Under the pieces are notes generated by a model. The model was not told where the DNA came from, made no database searches, and saw only the letters and a list, made by a program, of their open reading frames with translations. A stretch of DNA of 64,000 nt from Chrysomallon squamiferum (taxonomy: Eukaryota > Mollusca > Gastropoda > Neomphalida > Peltospiridae): positions 9,928,086 through 9,992,085 of the forward strand of contig CM022676.1 of assembly GCA_012295275.1 (NCBI GenBank). The letters are read 5' to 3'. Each line of letters begins with the position of its first letter. Positions within the stretch are counted from its first letter, which is position 1. Below are positions 27,381 to 39,747 of the stretch, one piece after another. The translations under genes were made by a program, and so were the position numbers.

Positions 27381-27790
27381 CAACTGTTCTGTGACATTTA
27401 TTCTTACACAGATCCAAACTTACATGGCAGTTTCATTGCTTATTATTATTTTTTTTTAAATTGTTTTTAGAAATACATTCAGGCTAACAGAAGGAACAAG
27501 ATTATGGGTATAGTTGTCGCACATTATTCTGCTGAAAAATACAAATACTCATAGATCCTAGTTAATAGATCCAAACATACATAACAGTTCCTTCGGTTAT
27601 TATTTATTATTATTACTTTTATTTTTATTTTTTGAAGCTACCAAAAAAAACCAGTAAGATAATGGGTACAGTTATCATGCTTTGTTCTTTATAAAAATAG
27701 AAATTTTCATCCTGACATAAAATATTATCCTATTTACATAGATTTATATTTATGTAGTGATTCCATACTGTATTTTTATTTTATGAAATA
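27210..27790. repeat. Degenerate tandem repeat, unit about 120-140 bp
   Basis: Copies share 'ATTCTTACA.AGATCCAAACTTACATGGCA.TTCCATTGCTT' followed by A-rich or T-rich DNA and then 'ACATTCAAGTTACC.AAA..ACAAGATTATG'. About four copies are visible. Confidence 0.7.
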
Positions 27791-28559
27791 CATTATGTAT
27801 CAGACGAGCCCCCATAAATAACCAGTTTACAATTTATCAAGCACTATACTGCAGTTCTGAAATCTGTTAAAATTGATTTTAAAATAATGAATATTTATCG
27901 CTGTCACATTGTTTCATTATCTTCATTACTTACATATTTTATTTTGTACAGAATCTGTAAGTAAACCTCACACTGTAATGAATTTTTAAAATATTCCTCT
28001 ATTTTTGAATATCCATATTAATTCTTGCACATCTTCACTGTTTCATCTTGTTTGTTTATTAGTCATAATCTAGTTTATTAATTAATTAATCTATTTATTT
28101 AGGATCATCAAGAAAGAATAAATACATACATAATTTTAAAAACAGAAATTTTGTTACAGCCAGACTAACATTACGCAATTTATATTAAACTGAATTTAAA
28201 GATCAGTGAAATCCTTTGATCAAAAAATGTTGCAGAAAAATTACAGACATTCTTTGATGCCCACATATCCTACTTTAGGTACATCCATACTTGCACAATT
28301 CTTGAATTGCCAAGTATTTTTCAATAAACAATTAATGTTTATTCGTTTTAGGGAGATATCACAGACACTATCCTGACATATTTAAACCCTACTTAAAATT
28401 TAGCATTTCAATGCCTTATTATTCAACTTAAGTAGTTGCATCAATATTATTATGACGTTGGAACACACTACATACACTAACCAACATATATATATATACC
28501 CCCTGCTTACCTAAATACATGTTTACTTAGCAGTTCTGTGGTGTAGTTTTTAAAATTAA

Positions 28560-29465
28560 ACTTGTAATATTATGGCTTTTGTAACTCTAGAACTGTGCAG
28601 GTATGACATCTGTATGTTTTGATTTATGTTTCTGCAAAATGATCCCTCCACATAAGTTAGGAAACAAACAATGTGATATAAACGGTACTGCAGAATACAT
28701 GATTTGGTTTTAAAGAGTAACAGTTTTATTGAAGTATGAAATTTCACAGTATGAAACTGCTATAATGTACATCTAGCTTGAAATGACTGTGATACAAAGA
28801 GTACTGCAGAATACACACGATTCTATTTAAAGAGTAACAGTTTTATTGAAGTATGAAATTTCACAGTATGACATGAAATGACTAAATGACTGTGTGATGT
28901 AAATAAAGAATTACTTTTTCATTGAAATGTGAAATTTTGCAATACAAACTTTGTCATGTTCTATTTAAAGATGTAAATAGTTTTATTAACTGTTTCATTG
29001 AAATTTCATGTATCAAACTTTTGTCATGTAGATCTAGCTTGAAATGACTGTGTGATAAAAAGTTTAAGAATAACTGCATTGAATAAATTTTGCACAAACT
29101 TTTGTCATTCTGGCTCCAAATTGTGATGTAAATAGTTTTGAGAATAACATTGAAATTTGAAATTTTGCAGTATTCAAACTTTTGTCATGTAGAAACTCAA
29201 AATGACTGTGATGAAATTTTTGAGAATATGATTCATTGAAACTTTTTGTTGGTCAAACTTGTTGGTGATGTAGATCTAACTCAAATGACTGTGTGATGTA
29301 AATAAGTTTAAGAATAACTGTTTTATTGAAATGTGAAATTTTGCAGTATGTATCAAACTTTTGTCATGTAGATCTAACTCCAAATGACTGTGTGATGTAA
29401 ATAAGTTTAAGAATAACTGTTTTATTGAAATGTGAAATTTTGCAGTATGTATCAAACTTCTGTCA
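28560..29465. repeat. Tandem repeat, unit about 99-116 bp
   Basis: Copies carry 'AACTGTTTTATTGAAATGTGAAATTTTGCAGTATG..TCAAACTTTTGTCATGTAGATCTA'. I see about eight. CAAATGACTG starts at 29282 and 29381 (99 bp apart, almost identical copies); the leftmost pair is 116 bp apart (GTACTGCAGAATAC at 28685 and 28801). Identity rises to the right, suggesting recent expansion there. Confidence 0.88.
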
Positions 29466-30208
29466 CGTAGATCTGGCTCCAGTTTCTGCCGTCTGCCACA
29501 ATGAAAAATAACCGACCCTCAGGCTTTCCTTGGAGGAGGTTCTTCTTTTCTTGTCCAGGCTGTAAAATCTATTGAGAGTTAAGATGAGACCCTGAGACAA
29601 GAACAATGATACAGTCACAATCAGTAGTTGTGGGTTTATTGTGGCACTTTTATTGTTTTCACACATTCTCACCATCCTCCAGTTGCCATGGAACACGCTT
29701 TGTGTTAGTTAGTTACATCCTTGTAGGATAAAAGGTTTCTGTTTTTATTTCATTTCGTTTTCTTTGTAGTGTAGGAAAAATTCAGTCAATACATATTTTA
29801 AAATAAGGAAGATGATAAAGATTTATTGCTGTGGACTATTGAATTGTAGGCAACAGAAGTAGGACCAATGAAATATTATCTGGTTGAATATCAAATTCTT
29901 CGTCTAATAAAGATGGAATCTGGAAAGTAATAAATGCAGTAAAAAAAATAATATAATGAAACACAATACCATTAATATGAGCAAGTTCATTCCATCAGGG
30001 GAAGTTGATCTTTCTGCATGTATTTGGATAAGTGTGTGTGTTTGTACAAAAACATATATATACACACATTACACACATAGATACATACATACATGTACAT
30101 AAATGTGTGTGTGTGTGTGTGTGCATGCATGCAGACACACAACTAGGCACACACACACACACTTATACATTCACTTTTACATTCCCCACATGCATGCATG
30201 CACACATG

Positions 30209-30252
<44 letters not shown>

Positions 30253-30590
30253 ACATAAACACAGACACACACACACACAGACACACACACACACACACAC
30301 ACAGGCTTTGCAACCAACAGACTATTATTCCCTGTTTTTCTCTGTCCATAATGGGTTTCCTATCTCGTGCCACCGATATTCAGAAACAGAATATTTGATT
30401 CTAATCATTAACATTAAAGTGAAATGAGTATTTACAGAGTCTGGACTGGACTCAGAACCAACAACAATAATAATAAGAGAGACAAACAAAGGTCACTTTA
30501 TTCTCAGTTGGTCGTTGTGGCTTTTGTGCGGTGCTTTTATCGTTTTCACCTGCCCATTTATTTATTCATCGGTCGTGTTTGCCAATGTCA
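29466..30590. other. Non-coding; CA/GT microsatellite at 30098-30303
   Basis: 29466-29700 is a complex, GC-richer block with a 77-codon open frame on the minus strand and no recognisable domain. 30098-30303 is (GT)n then (CA)n with ATGC interruptions. No gene is called. Confidence 0.5.
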
Positions 30591-31225
30591 GAAAGATATT
30601 TGAATATTATTATTGTGTGATATTTTATTTATTCTTGACAGATTATAAATATTTTAATTATATTAAGATCTGTGATATTTATTTATATAATTTTACATTT
30701 TTTTTTTTTTTAACAGTTTATAAATATTTTAATTATATTGAGATCTGTGATATTCATTTATATAATTATACTTAATTTTTTAAATTATTTAACAGTTTAT
30801 AAATATTTTAATTATATTAAGATCTGTGATATTTGCTGATATTTGAAAGAAATGCATCATATTGATTTATTTTATTTTATTTTACTTAATTTTGTTTATT
30901 ATTTATCAGTATAAATATAAATATTTTAATTTGATTAAAATTGGACTTGATGTTTGCAAATGTCAGTAAGAAATATGTATGTTACAGTGAAATTTTATTT
31001 ATTGACATCCATATTTTTATTATTTTAATTTTTTAAAATCAAACCTGACATATGTTGACATTGAGAAGAAATACATCATTTAATTTACTGTTAAATATCA
31101 TTTATTAATGCCTAGATTATAAATTTTTCAATTGTATTAAAACCAAACATGATCTAAAGAAGAAATACATATTATATTATAAATGAAATTTTTATTTATT
31201 AATGTCGAGATTACAAATATTTGAA
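30591..31225. repeat. Degenerate tandem repeat, unit about 70-75 bp
   Basis: Copies of 'AACAGTTTATAAATATTTTAATTATATTAAGATCTGTGATATTTATTTATA' repeat with little change at 30640-30840, then decay to the right. Confidence 0.8.
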
Positions 31226-34150
31226 TTGTATTAAGATAAAAAAGTGATTGTATCTGAGATAGGCACAGAATAGAGTACAGTGGCAGGTGCTAGTTAATTA
31301 CAGGTGAGAGAAAAAGTGAAACAGGTGTTAAAAAGATACAGGTGAGATAAAACTGAAACATGTTAAAGAGGATATTGGTAAAATGAAGAATGAAATGTGA
31401 GATAGAAAATGACATGGACGTTTAGAAGTTATATATAAATTTTTTTTTTTTTTAAATTAAACATGTTAAGTAGATAGAATTAAATAATAATAATAATCAA
31501 AGAAATGAAATTGATTAAAAACATGTTTTAATTATATTCAGGTGTTTAAGTCATCATAGGTAATCTGTACAAGGAAAGTTAAAAAAACAAAAAAAAACCT
31601 GAATTTGGAACTGGAAAAAGTCGTAGAGTAGATAAGTAAGTTTATATAGCATAATGAAGTGTTTTAACAAATACCAAATAACTCGTTAATCAAAGTCTGT
31701 GGTATGTGCTTACATGGCTGTCGGACCTCCGAATTACCATAAATGTTAAAATGAAGAAGAAGATGATTATAACAATGATGTCATGCATTAATGAAACACT
31801 CAACAGATTTTTAATTTATGTATCATAAATAATGTCAAAATCATAAAAATAAAAAAAAAAAAAACTAACTTCATCTTTAAAAATCATATTTTTCTGTTAG
31901 CAGAACATGATCTTACATATATACCCTCTCATAAACAGCAAAACACTTATTATGTTTTTTTTTTAATAAACCAATGAGGGGTAACTGATGTAGGCAGGAT
32001 TTGTAACATTTGAATGTACAGGGAATTGATCCCACAACCTGAGGTTCCACACTGAAAGCATTAAGCTACATCTTGACATTAAAACATGTTGAAACTTTCG
32101 CATGACAACACAAAGGTCATCAGTTGTTTGAAACAAACGTTGACTGGACGAACACAAGACGGAGAATAAACTGCTGACTGTTGTGCAGTTAATTCCAACG
32201 TTGACAAAAGTTCTCTTTAAAACTGCATCAGTCAACAGACTGAGCCTGTCTGACATCACGTTTGTCTTCATCTTCCTGGTGAGGAGAACATTTCACTGTT
32301 TGTTGACAGACTCCGTGGTAAACTCAAACACGGATTGTCTGATGTGTGTCTGAGCTGAAAGCTTCTTCAGAGTGTTTCCAGGATGCACGTTTGTTCCTTT
32401 GTTGAGTTACTTTAGATGGGGGTGAAAAAAAAAGAAAAGGAAAAAATAGTAAAAAGGGAAAACAGATTGAACTGACTTGGTTTGAAACTGTTTTTATTAT
32501 TTTTGTGGTTTTATTACTTTCTTTAAAAAACTTTATTTATTTATTTATTTTGTTGTTATTTTTTTTTTTTTTTTAGTTTTATGTGTTTTTTAATTTTATT
32601 TTTTTATTTTTATTTTTTTTTTGATGCTTTTTAGTTCTTTTGTTTTAAACATTAAATATTATTTTTTTTTTTAATTTTCGAAAGGAAACAAAGATGTTTC
32701 TAGGTAACCAAAAATTTATTAATTTTTAATTCTTCTTTTCATTCTTCTTCTTTTTTTCCTTTTTTCCTTTTTCTTTTTTAATCTATATAAAAACAACAAC
32801 AGAAAAAAAAAAAAAAAAAGACCCCAACTTCAAATATTTGAAAAATGTTAAAGTCGCAGAATGACACACTGTTAACAGACAGTTAATGATGATGTCATAC
32901 AATCAAGAGATGTATGAATAATGAGAATGGAAACAGCTGGCACACAATGAAGTATTAATTTTTTTTATATGCCTTCTCATTGCTTGGAACAAAGAAATAT
33001 TCAACACTTTTTTAATCTAAAATTAATGACATCATACATAATAGCTGGATGGCACCAAGCAAAGTAATTCTTCAGACAGCAACAAGGAATCCTTGTATAC
33101 ACACTTTCCCAAGCAATGAATAAAGACATCAATACTCTACAGTTAATGATGACATACACGTAGTGAAAAACCATAGAAACTGTGATGATACACAATGAAG
33201 TATTTTTTCATACCAAGCCACTTTCTGGATAGACTATGATCCACTCAAATGTTGTCTTTGTTAGTTAGGGATTGTGTATCAGTTAGATTTATTTACCCTC
33301 GTGGTCAATAATCCTTTGAGAAACCTCTTGAATGAATGAATTCTTCTTTTTTTTTTCCTCCAGTTAACAATAAGAAATCTATTAAAGCAATCTTCCCTTA
33401 AAAAGGAAATCATGTATACCACTATTTTTTGAGAGAAAAAAAACCCTTTGACTTGATTTGATTGCAATTGGAAATAGCCAGTGGTGAGGTTTGATCCCTT
33501 GGCATGGCTTGGGCACAAATGGAAATAGCCAGTGGTGAGGTTTGATCCCATGGCATCGTGAACAAGTATTGATCATGTGGTTTATAATGTTAACAAGAAG
33601 CATAAAATCATCAAGCCAAAGCCCGCTCACATAACATTCAAAATTATTAGTACTCAACTTCAGAGAAATTGTTTTGATCATTTGATGTATGTTAAGACTT
33701 AGGACGATGAACCATCATAAAATTGAGACAACTGAGTCCAGATTTTATAGTCTACCTTACTGTTCTGTGATTTTTTTTATACAAAGAAATCAGGGATTTT
33801 ATTTATTTTTTTTTTTTTTTTTTGTATTTTATTTATTGTCGTTTTATTCTTACATTATGCTTTATTTATTTCTCTTTTTTATTTATTATTTATTTTTTTT
33901 TTTTTATTATTATTCTTTTAAATTTTTTTTTTTTTTTATTTTGCATGTGTGTGTATGGGTGGTGTTAGTGATATTTTTAATAACAATGGTATGATTATAC
34001 AGAACTTGTTTCTGTTGTTTCTTTGGCTATTTTCTATGTTAGCAGCAAAGGTTTTTATTAGTTTTGTTTGGTTTACATCTTTAACATGCAGGGAAACACA
34101 TACCATAAACTTTCATGAATGGGAAGTGACACAGTGAGTTAGTTAACTGA
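31226..34150. other. Non-coding; GC-richer block and a 60-bp direct repeat
   Basis: 31980-32400 is distinctly less AT-rich and unique, with open frames on both strands (102 codons on the minus strand) but no domain or convincing exon boundary. It also holds a box-B-like GGGAATTGATCCC. At 33470-33550 a 36-bp phrase (GGAAATAGCCAGTGGTGAGG...) occurs twice, 60 bp apart. Poly-T and TTA tracts fill 32500-32820 and 33790-33940. Confidence 0.45.
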
Positions 34151-34159
34151 AGAAGATTA

Positions 34160-34488
34160 GTTAAATTATAATCATGATAATTATTTCTATTACTACTACT
34201 ATTACTACACCTATTTCTACTACACTGCTACTGCTACTACCACTACTACCACCACAACTGCTGCTGCTACTACACTCCACTCCACTATGCATTGCTACTA
34301 CTACTCCTCTTCTTCCTATTACTGCTACTACTACTACTACTAGTCTTCCTATTACTGTCCCTACTACTACTACTGTTACTACTGCTACTCCTGCTGATAC
34401 TGCTATTGCTATTACACCTACTTCTGTTTTATTTTTATTACTATTACCATTATTATTATTACTGCCATTGGTATTATTGTTGTTACTA

Positions 34489-34522
<34 letters not shown>

Positions 34523-34600
34523 GCCATTATTACTACTATTATCATAATTAGGTTGTTGTTATTATTATTATTATTTTCTCATCAACACCATCATCATCAT
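34160..34600. repeat. Imperfect TAC/TTA trinucleotide array
   Basis: A mixed (TAC)n, (TGC)n and (TTA)n array of about 430 bp. Its period of three leaves long open frames of Leu, Thr or Tyr on the plus strand. It is a microsatellite relic. Confidence 0.93.
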
Positions 34601-35308
34601 CATCCTCTTTTTTGTTGTTATAGTTGCTAGTTGTTAATATCAGATGCCGTCTGAACAGTGAAAACACAATACATAAACACACACCATTAATAGTGTTGTT
34701 TGTTCAATCAGGCTAAACCCTATGACAAACACTGTTGCGTGTATCAAAACAAGAGTTACCTTCTCTAGTGATACTGTACACCGGGGGCTTAGGTTGCCTG
34801 ACTTATTTCAAAGAGCGACTTGATTGTAAATAAAGAAGATTTGCAGTCCTCAGTATCTGGCAGCCTTACAATTTAAACATGCCTTTGAATAACTTGCAGC
34901 ATCTGATCTAGAAGACTAACTTCCATTGACGTGCTTTTTTTATTTTTTATCTTTTTTATAAATCTTTCTTTGAAGTAACAGTGGAGAGAGAGAGAGAGAG
35001 AGCAAATATTTGGTTTAGAGTTCTCTCCCCTACTTGGGAATGTTATAATCATTGTCAGTGTAAGTTAATTGCTGTTGATAATTTTGACGTTGTTGTTGTT
35101 GTTGTGATTATTTTGTTGCAGGTAGGTGGGTTAGGTATTGATACGGGTTTGGGTGTGGGTGTTTCCTCGTTTATGGGTGAAGGATAAGCATGTACATTTA
35201 TATGTGTACATAGTTGTATGCTTTTTTTGTTTGAGTATGTGTATATATATGTGTGAGTATATTTATATGTATGCATGTTATATATGTGTGTATGTATATG
35301 CATATGTA

Positions 35309-35364
<56 letters not shown>

Positions 35365-35587
35365 GGGTTGAGGAATAAGTCATTGCAGTTCTTAACTGAT
35401 TCAAATTTTGTTCCAAAGGCTTCGAAAAACTTCAGTCAGGGAAGAAGTGGAAAATAACAACAGAGAATACATTATTGATTAAATTACATCTTGTTATCAA
35501 GTAAGCTTAACTTTTGTTCTATGTAATGATTAAATTTAATTTAATCGCAATGACTTATTTCTCAACCCAATATATATGTGTGAGTGA

Positions 35588-35636
<49 letters not shown>

Positions 35637-37035
35637 CTGTGGTTTGTGTGTAGCGAGAGATAGAGTATGTGTGTGTATGCAGTCTGTGTGTATGTGTTGA
35701 TACATAAGTGTACGAGAATCTGGTTATGTATAATGTGTGTATGTTTATATTTCCATTAAGTTCAGGTGTACTTTGCTTTATTTATGCACATTCATCAATA
35801 TAAAACATATTAAAAATTGTATATCATCATAAGTGTTAGAAACTCTCAATGTCCTAGGTTTGATTTTTAAAAAGCTTATGGTAAGGTAGACATGACAGAT
35901 ACTTTACTGCTAAGCAGTAAGAATAACCTATGAACCACCTGTAGTGAGTTAAAAAATGTGTAACAACAAAATGTTTTTTTTTTTTCATTTTTTTTTTTTT
36001 CATTTTCAATGTTAGAAACTGAACAAAATGTTTATAATATAATGAACCTTTAATAATAAAGGTGTTTTAGAAAGTATTCATCTATCTTTTTCCTTTCTTT
36101 AAAAATAAATAAAAAAAACAAATAAATAAAATACTACTATTATTATTATTATTATTATTATTGTTATTGTTATTGTTATTGTTATTATTATTATTATTAT
36201 TATTATTGTTATTGTTATTGTTATTGTTATTGTTATTGTTATTATTATTATTATTATGTGTGTGTGTGTGGGTGTGTGTGTTGTAGTAAAGAGGAACTGT
36301 ATAAATTCCATACATGTCAGATGCATGTTTGAAAAGAATATTTGGACTAGTAAAGTGTTAGGTAATAAATATTTGACAAAGACAGATAGATGCCTTGTTG
36401 GCTTACTTCTAAGCTCAGTGGATTAACAATTTCATATTCAGATGCTAATATTTGTGGTTGTAATGTTAAACGCTGTTGTTGGAACACTGTAACCTGACTT
36501 ACCTGTATTTTAACACAGGTATTACAGACAGACAAAAAAAAAAAAAAAAAAAATATTAACACAATTTCAAACCAGAACAGCAACATTATAAGTGTATATT
36601 CAGCTCAATGGTGTCTACTGGTAATTAAAAAAAAACACACAAAAAAAAAAAAAAAAAAAAAAAAATCACTGTAGATTTAAAGATTTATTATTATTGTAAC
36701 CACTTACTGTGACCTAACTATTTTTACCTGTATATATATATATATATATATATGTATTTTTTTAAATCCAGGTGTGTTTTGTTTGCACCTGAGTGGTATC
36801 ATGTTTCAGCGTGAAGGGATTATGACGAAAGGTGATCGTGTTGATCGCCTGTTTTATTGAATAACAGCTTTCAGTACCTGGAATCTTAGAATTTACCTTA
36901 ATTTGCACGTTTACCAGATTAAAGAGAAAAACAGTAAATGTATGCAGATGAGAGATAATCCGAGCTTAATCTTTTTTTCCCAATCAAGAAAAATACGGAT
37001 GAAGATTTGTTGCCTGTTACCTGCTGTTACTTTCA
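34601..37035. other. Non-coding with several microsatellites
   Basis: AG tract at 34984-35003; GT tracts at about 35310-35361 and 35587-35635; an ATT/GTT array at about 36136-36256; GT just after it; poly-A near 36534-36553 and 36636-36665; TA tract near 36732-36752. 36760-36920 is more complex. No gene was seen. Confidence 0.65.
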
Positions 37036-37039
37036 GTTT

Positions 37040-37520
37040 ATTGTTATTGTTGTATTGTTGTTGTTATTATTATTGTTATTGTTATTGTTATCAATTTTTT
37101 GTGCTATTTTTATTATTGTTACTGATATTATTATTAGTAGTAGTAGCAGTAGTAGTAATAGTAGTAGTAGTAGTAGTGGTAGTTGTAGTAGTAGTTTAGT
37201 AATAGTTGTAGTAATAGTAGTAATAGTAGTAGTAGTAGTAGTAATAGTAGAAAAAATAGTAATAGTAGTAGGGTAGTAATAGTGGTAGTAACACTAGTTT
37301 GACAGTAACAGTAACAACAGTTTTCCACTGTAATTATTATTAGTTGTAGTAAGAATAGTAATAGTAATAAGAATAGTAGTAGTAATACTAGTTTGACAGT
37401 AACAGTAACAACAATTTTCCACTGTTATTATTATTATTAGTAGTAGTAGTAATAGTAATAAGAATAGTAGTAGTAATAGTAATAGTAATACTAGTTTGAC
37501 AGTAACAACAATTTTCCACT
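37040..37520. repeat. ATT/AGT trinucleotide array with a ~94-103-bp triplication
   Basis: The triplet array gives way to three copies of a longer unit that starts at ACTAGTTTGACAGTAACA (37293, 37387, 37490) and includes AATTTTCCACTG. It sits about 450 bp upstream of the LRR coding exon. Confidence 0.88.
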
Positions 37521-37970
37521 GAGATGAAGGATGTGTGCCCAGTTTTGTAAAAGAAAACTGACTCCATCCTCTTTGTAGGTTACTCTCAGCAGTAAATTAT
37601 CTTTCTTATGTATCTTCTCATAGGCTTTAAAAAAAAAATTATCTGAAAGATAAAAACAGAAAACTGTATTTATTTCTTTTATGTGTATGATTCTGTTTCA
37701 TAAAAAGACAAGCAAAAAGGTTATGTATAGCCTTAATGTAGTCTTAATATAGTCTTATATAGCCTTAATACAGTCTTAATATAATCTTATATAGCCTTAA
37801 TATAGTCTTATTTGAAAACCAAAGAAACTCTGCTGACATGAATTATGGGATATCTAGTTTTTAGATTTTGTAAAGAATGCAAAAAAAAAGATCAACAAAT
37901 ATTTGTATGCTTTCTTTAAGATTTTTGTATTAATTCACTTTTTACTTTTATTTTTTTTTAATTTTTTCAG
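37521..37970. other. Intron-like DNA ending in a strong 3' splice site
   Basis: AT-rich sequence with several 'CTTAATATAGTCTTATATAGC' repeats (37735-37810). It ends in a long polypyrimidine tract and TTTTTTCAG at 37962-37970, directly before the LRR coding exon. That makes an upstream 5' UTR exon likely. Confidence 0.6.
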
Positions 37971-37982
37971 TTGAAATGGAAG

Positions 37983-39747
37983 ATGCATACAGATGTCTTT
38001 GTCACTTATTTGGAAACTGCAGCTCTGCTGATAGGAATTATGGGATACCTCACCATGGCAACGTGTCCTACTGAGTGCCAGTGTAATCAGGAGTTCTACG
38101 TGTACTGTCAGAACGGTGACATCGACGAGGCTCGGCTGAAACAGATAGTGGGCAACATTTCGCGCAGCGCCGTCCTCCTGGACCTTAGCAGCAACAGACT
38201 CAAAACAGTGCCAGCTGGAACCTTCTCAAAACTCTACCGACTGAGGATCCTGAACTTACAGTCGAACAGAATCCACGCAATTTCGAATGGTGCTTTCGGC
38301 GGTCTCGTGAATCTCGTGACGCTGATACTCAGCAACAACAGTCTTCACAGCACTTCGCAGTCTCAGTGGTCCGGACTCCGATCTCTGCAGGAACTTCACC
38401 TCACTTCCAATTACATAGACATCCTTGAGCCCAAAGCCTTCCTTCGGTTGTCTAACCTGACGCGACTCTATCTCAATCGGAACAACATTGGTGTGATTGA
38501 GAACAACACATTTCTCGGCCTGCGTTCGTTGGAACTGCTGGACCTTTCGCGGAATGTTATTCACGCAATATCCAGTGGGTGCTTCACGGATTTGCAGAAG
38601 CTGAGAAGACTGGAGCTTTCGTATAACGAACTCAGAAGCTTCGACGGTGCAATTTTCCACGGCCTTGTCAGGCTGTATTACCTTCATTTGGATTACAATT
38701 ATTTGGTGGACATCTCTAACATTTCCTGGAGTGCTCTTCAAGGATCGGTTAAAAACTCTGACCGCAACTCACAATCAGATCGTGACTTTGCAGCATAATC
38801 ACTTCTATGGTTTCAGGAATCTGAGAAAACTGAAACTAGGTCACAATAGAATCTCAGACTTTCCCGGCAGCTCCATGAACGGTCAGTTCTTCGAAGAAGT
38901 TTCGCTGACTTCCAACGACATCAGACACATCAACCGCGACATGTTCAGCCAGGTGAAGAAGATCGTTAAGCTGGACCTCAGCGGTAACAAAATATCGTCC
39001 ATGGATACTGGATCGTTTGACAATTTCAAGGATTCTGTTTTGGTTCTGAACCTCGACAGAAACAGCTTGCAGTCCTTGCATGCAGGAATGTTCCGAGGAA
39101 TGACTTTTCTAAAAATACTAAATCTTGCCAACAACTCAATTCGAAAAATAGACAAAGGATCGTTAAGCGACCTGGTTCAGCTGCAGGAGCTGGCGCTGTC
39201 TCGCAACAGACTGACAGAAGTCAACCCAGACATGCTGGGCAACCGGTTGCCGAGCACACTCTATTTGAACTGTAACCCACTGGAGAAATTCGTCGGATTC
39301 GAGTTCAGTCCTTCGAGTGGTCCAATCAAAGTGTATATGAACCTGACTGTGAACTTGGAGAGTCCCAACTGGGCAGTGGTTCGGTGGCCCTACCAGCAAG
39401 GATCTCAGATCTACTGGACGCTGAGCGTCAAATGTCTGAGTGGAAAATCCTGTTCACAGGAGCAGAGGAAAGACCAGTATCTACCTCCGTACAAGAAGCA
39501 GTGTTTGGTGTCGGGGTTGTCTCCCTTGTCCAAGTATTACGTGTGTGTGAGGCCCGTGTTTGTCGAGGACGTTACCCAGCAGGTGCACTTAGAGCAGTGC
39601 GTGTTTGTTTACACGGGAACACTTGGAGTGAGTGGAAATACTGTCTCGTCTGTGGTGACAACAACATCTGGGGTGGTGCATTGCGGCAGCACGTTGCTGG
39701 TGTCGTTGTTTGTTATATTTCACATCCTGTCTGTAGCATATACATGA
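37983..39747 (+). CDS. Secreted/GPI-anchored leucine-rich-repeat protein, with one frameshift
   Basis: This encodes an extracellular leucine-rich-repeat protein, a family of cell-surface adhesion and receptor molecules. The N-terminus has a hydrophobic segment (residues 12-26) ending near Ala26, then an LRRNT-type cysteine cap (C28, C32, C34, C42). About 16 repeats of LxxLxLxxNxL form follow, with many Asn-X-Ser/Thr sites. Next comes a region of about 130 residues with spaced cysteines that resembles a fibronectin-III fold. The C-terminus is a hydrophobic tail with no cytoplasmic residues, as in GPI-anchor signals. The first in-frame ATG is 37983; an acceptor ends at 37970. The frame breaks at 38751-38755, where an A5 run in GTTAAAAACTCT needs one A fewer for repeat 9 to continue. 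Read that way the gene gives about 587 residues and ends at the TGA 39745-39747. The break is either a homopolymer error or a real lesion. Insect chaoptin and connectin are architectural analogues; I cannot name the orthologue. Confidence 0.87.

Noticed and set aside
31963-32271. 102-codon minus-strand frame
   Set aside because: No domain, signal peptide or exon boundaries; kept only as a compositional oddity.
38256-38741. 161-codon minus-strand frame opposite the LRR gene
   Set aside because: It is the antisense shadow of a GC-richer coding exon; the plus strand has the LRR motif in every repeat.
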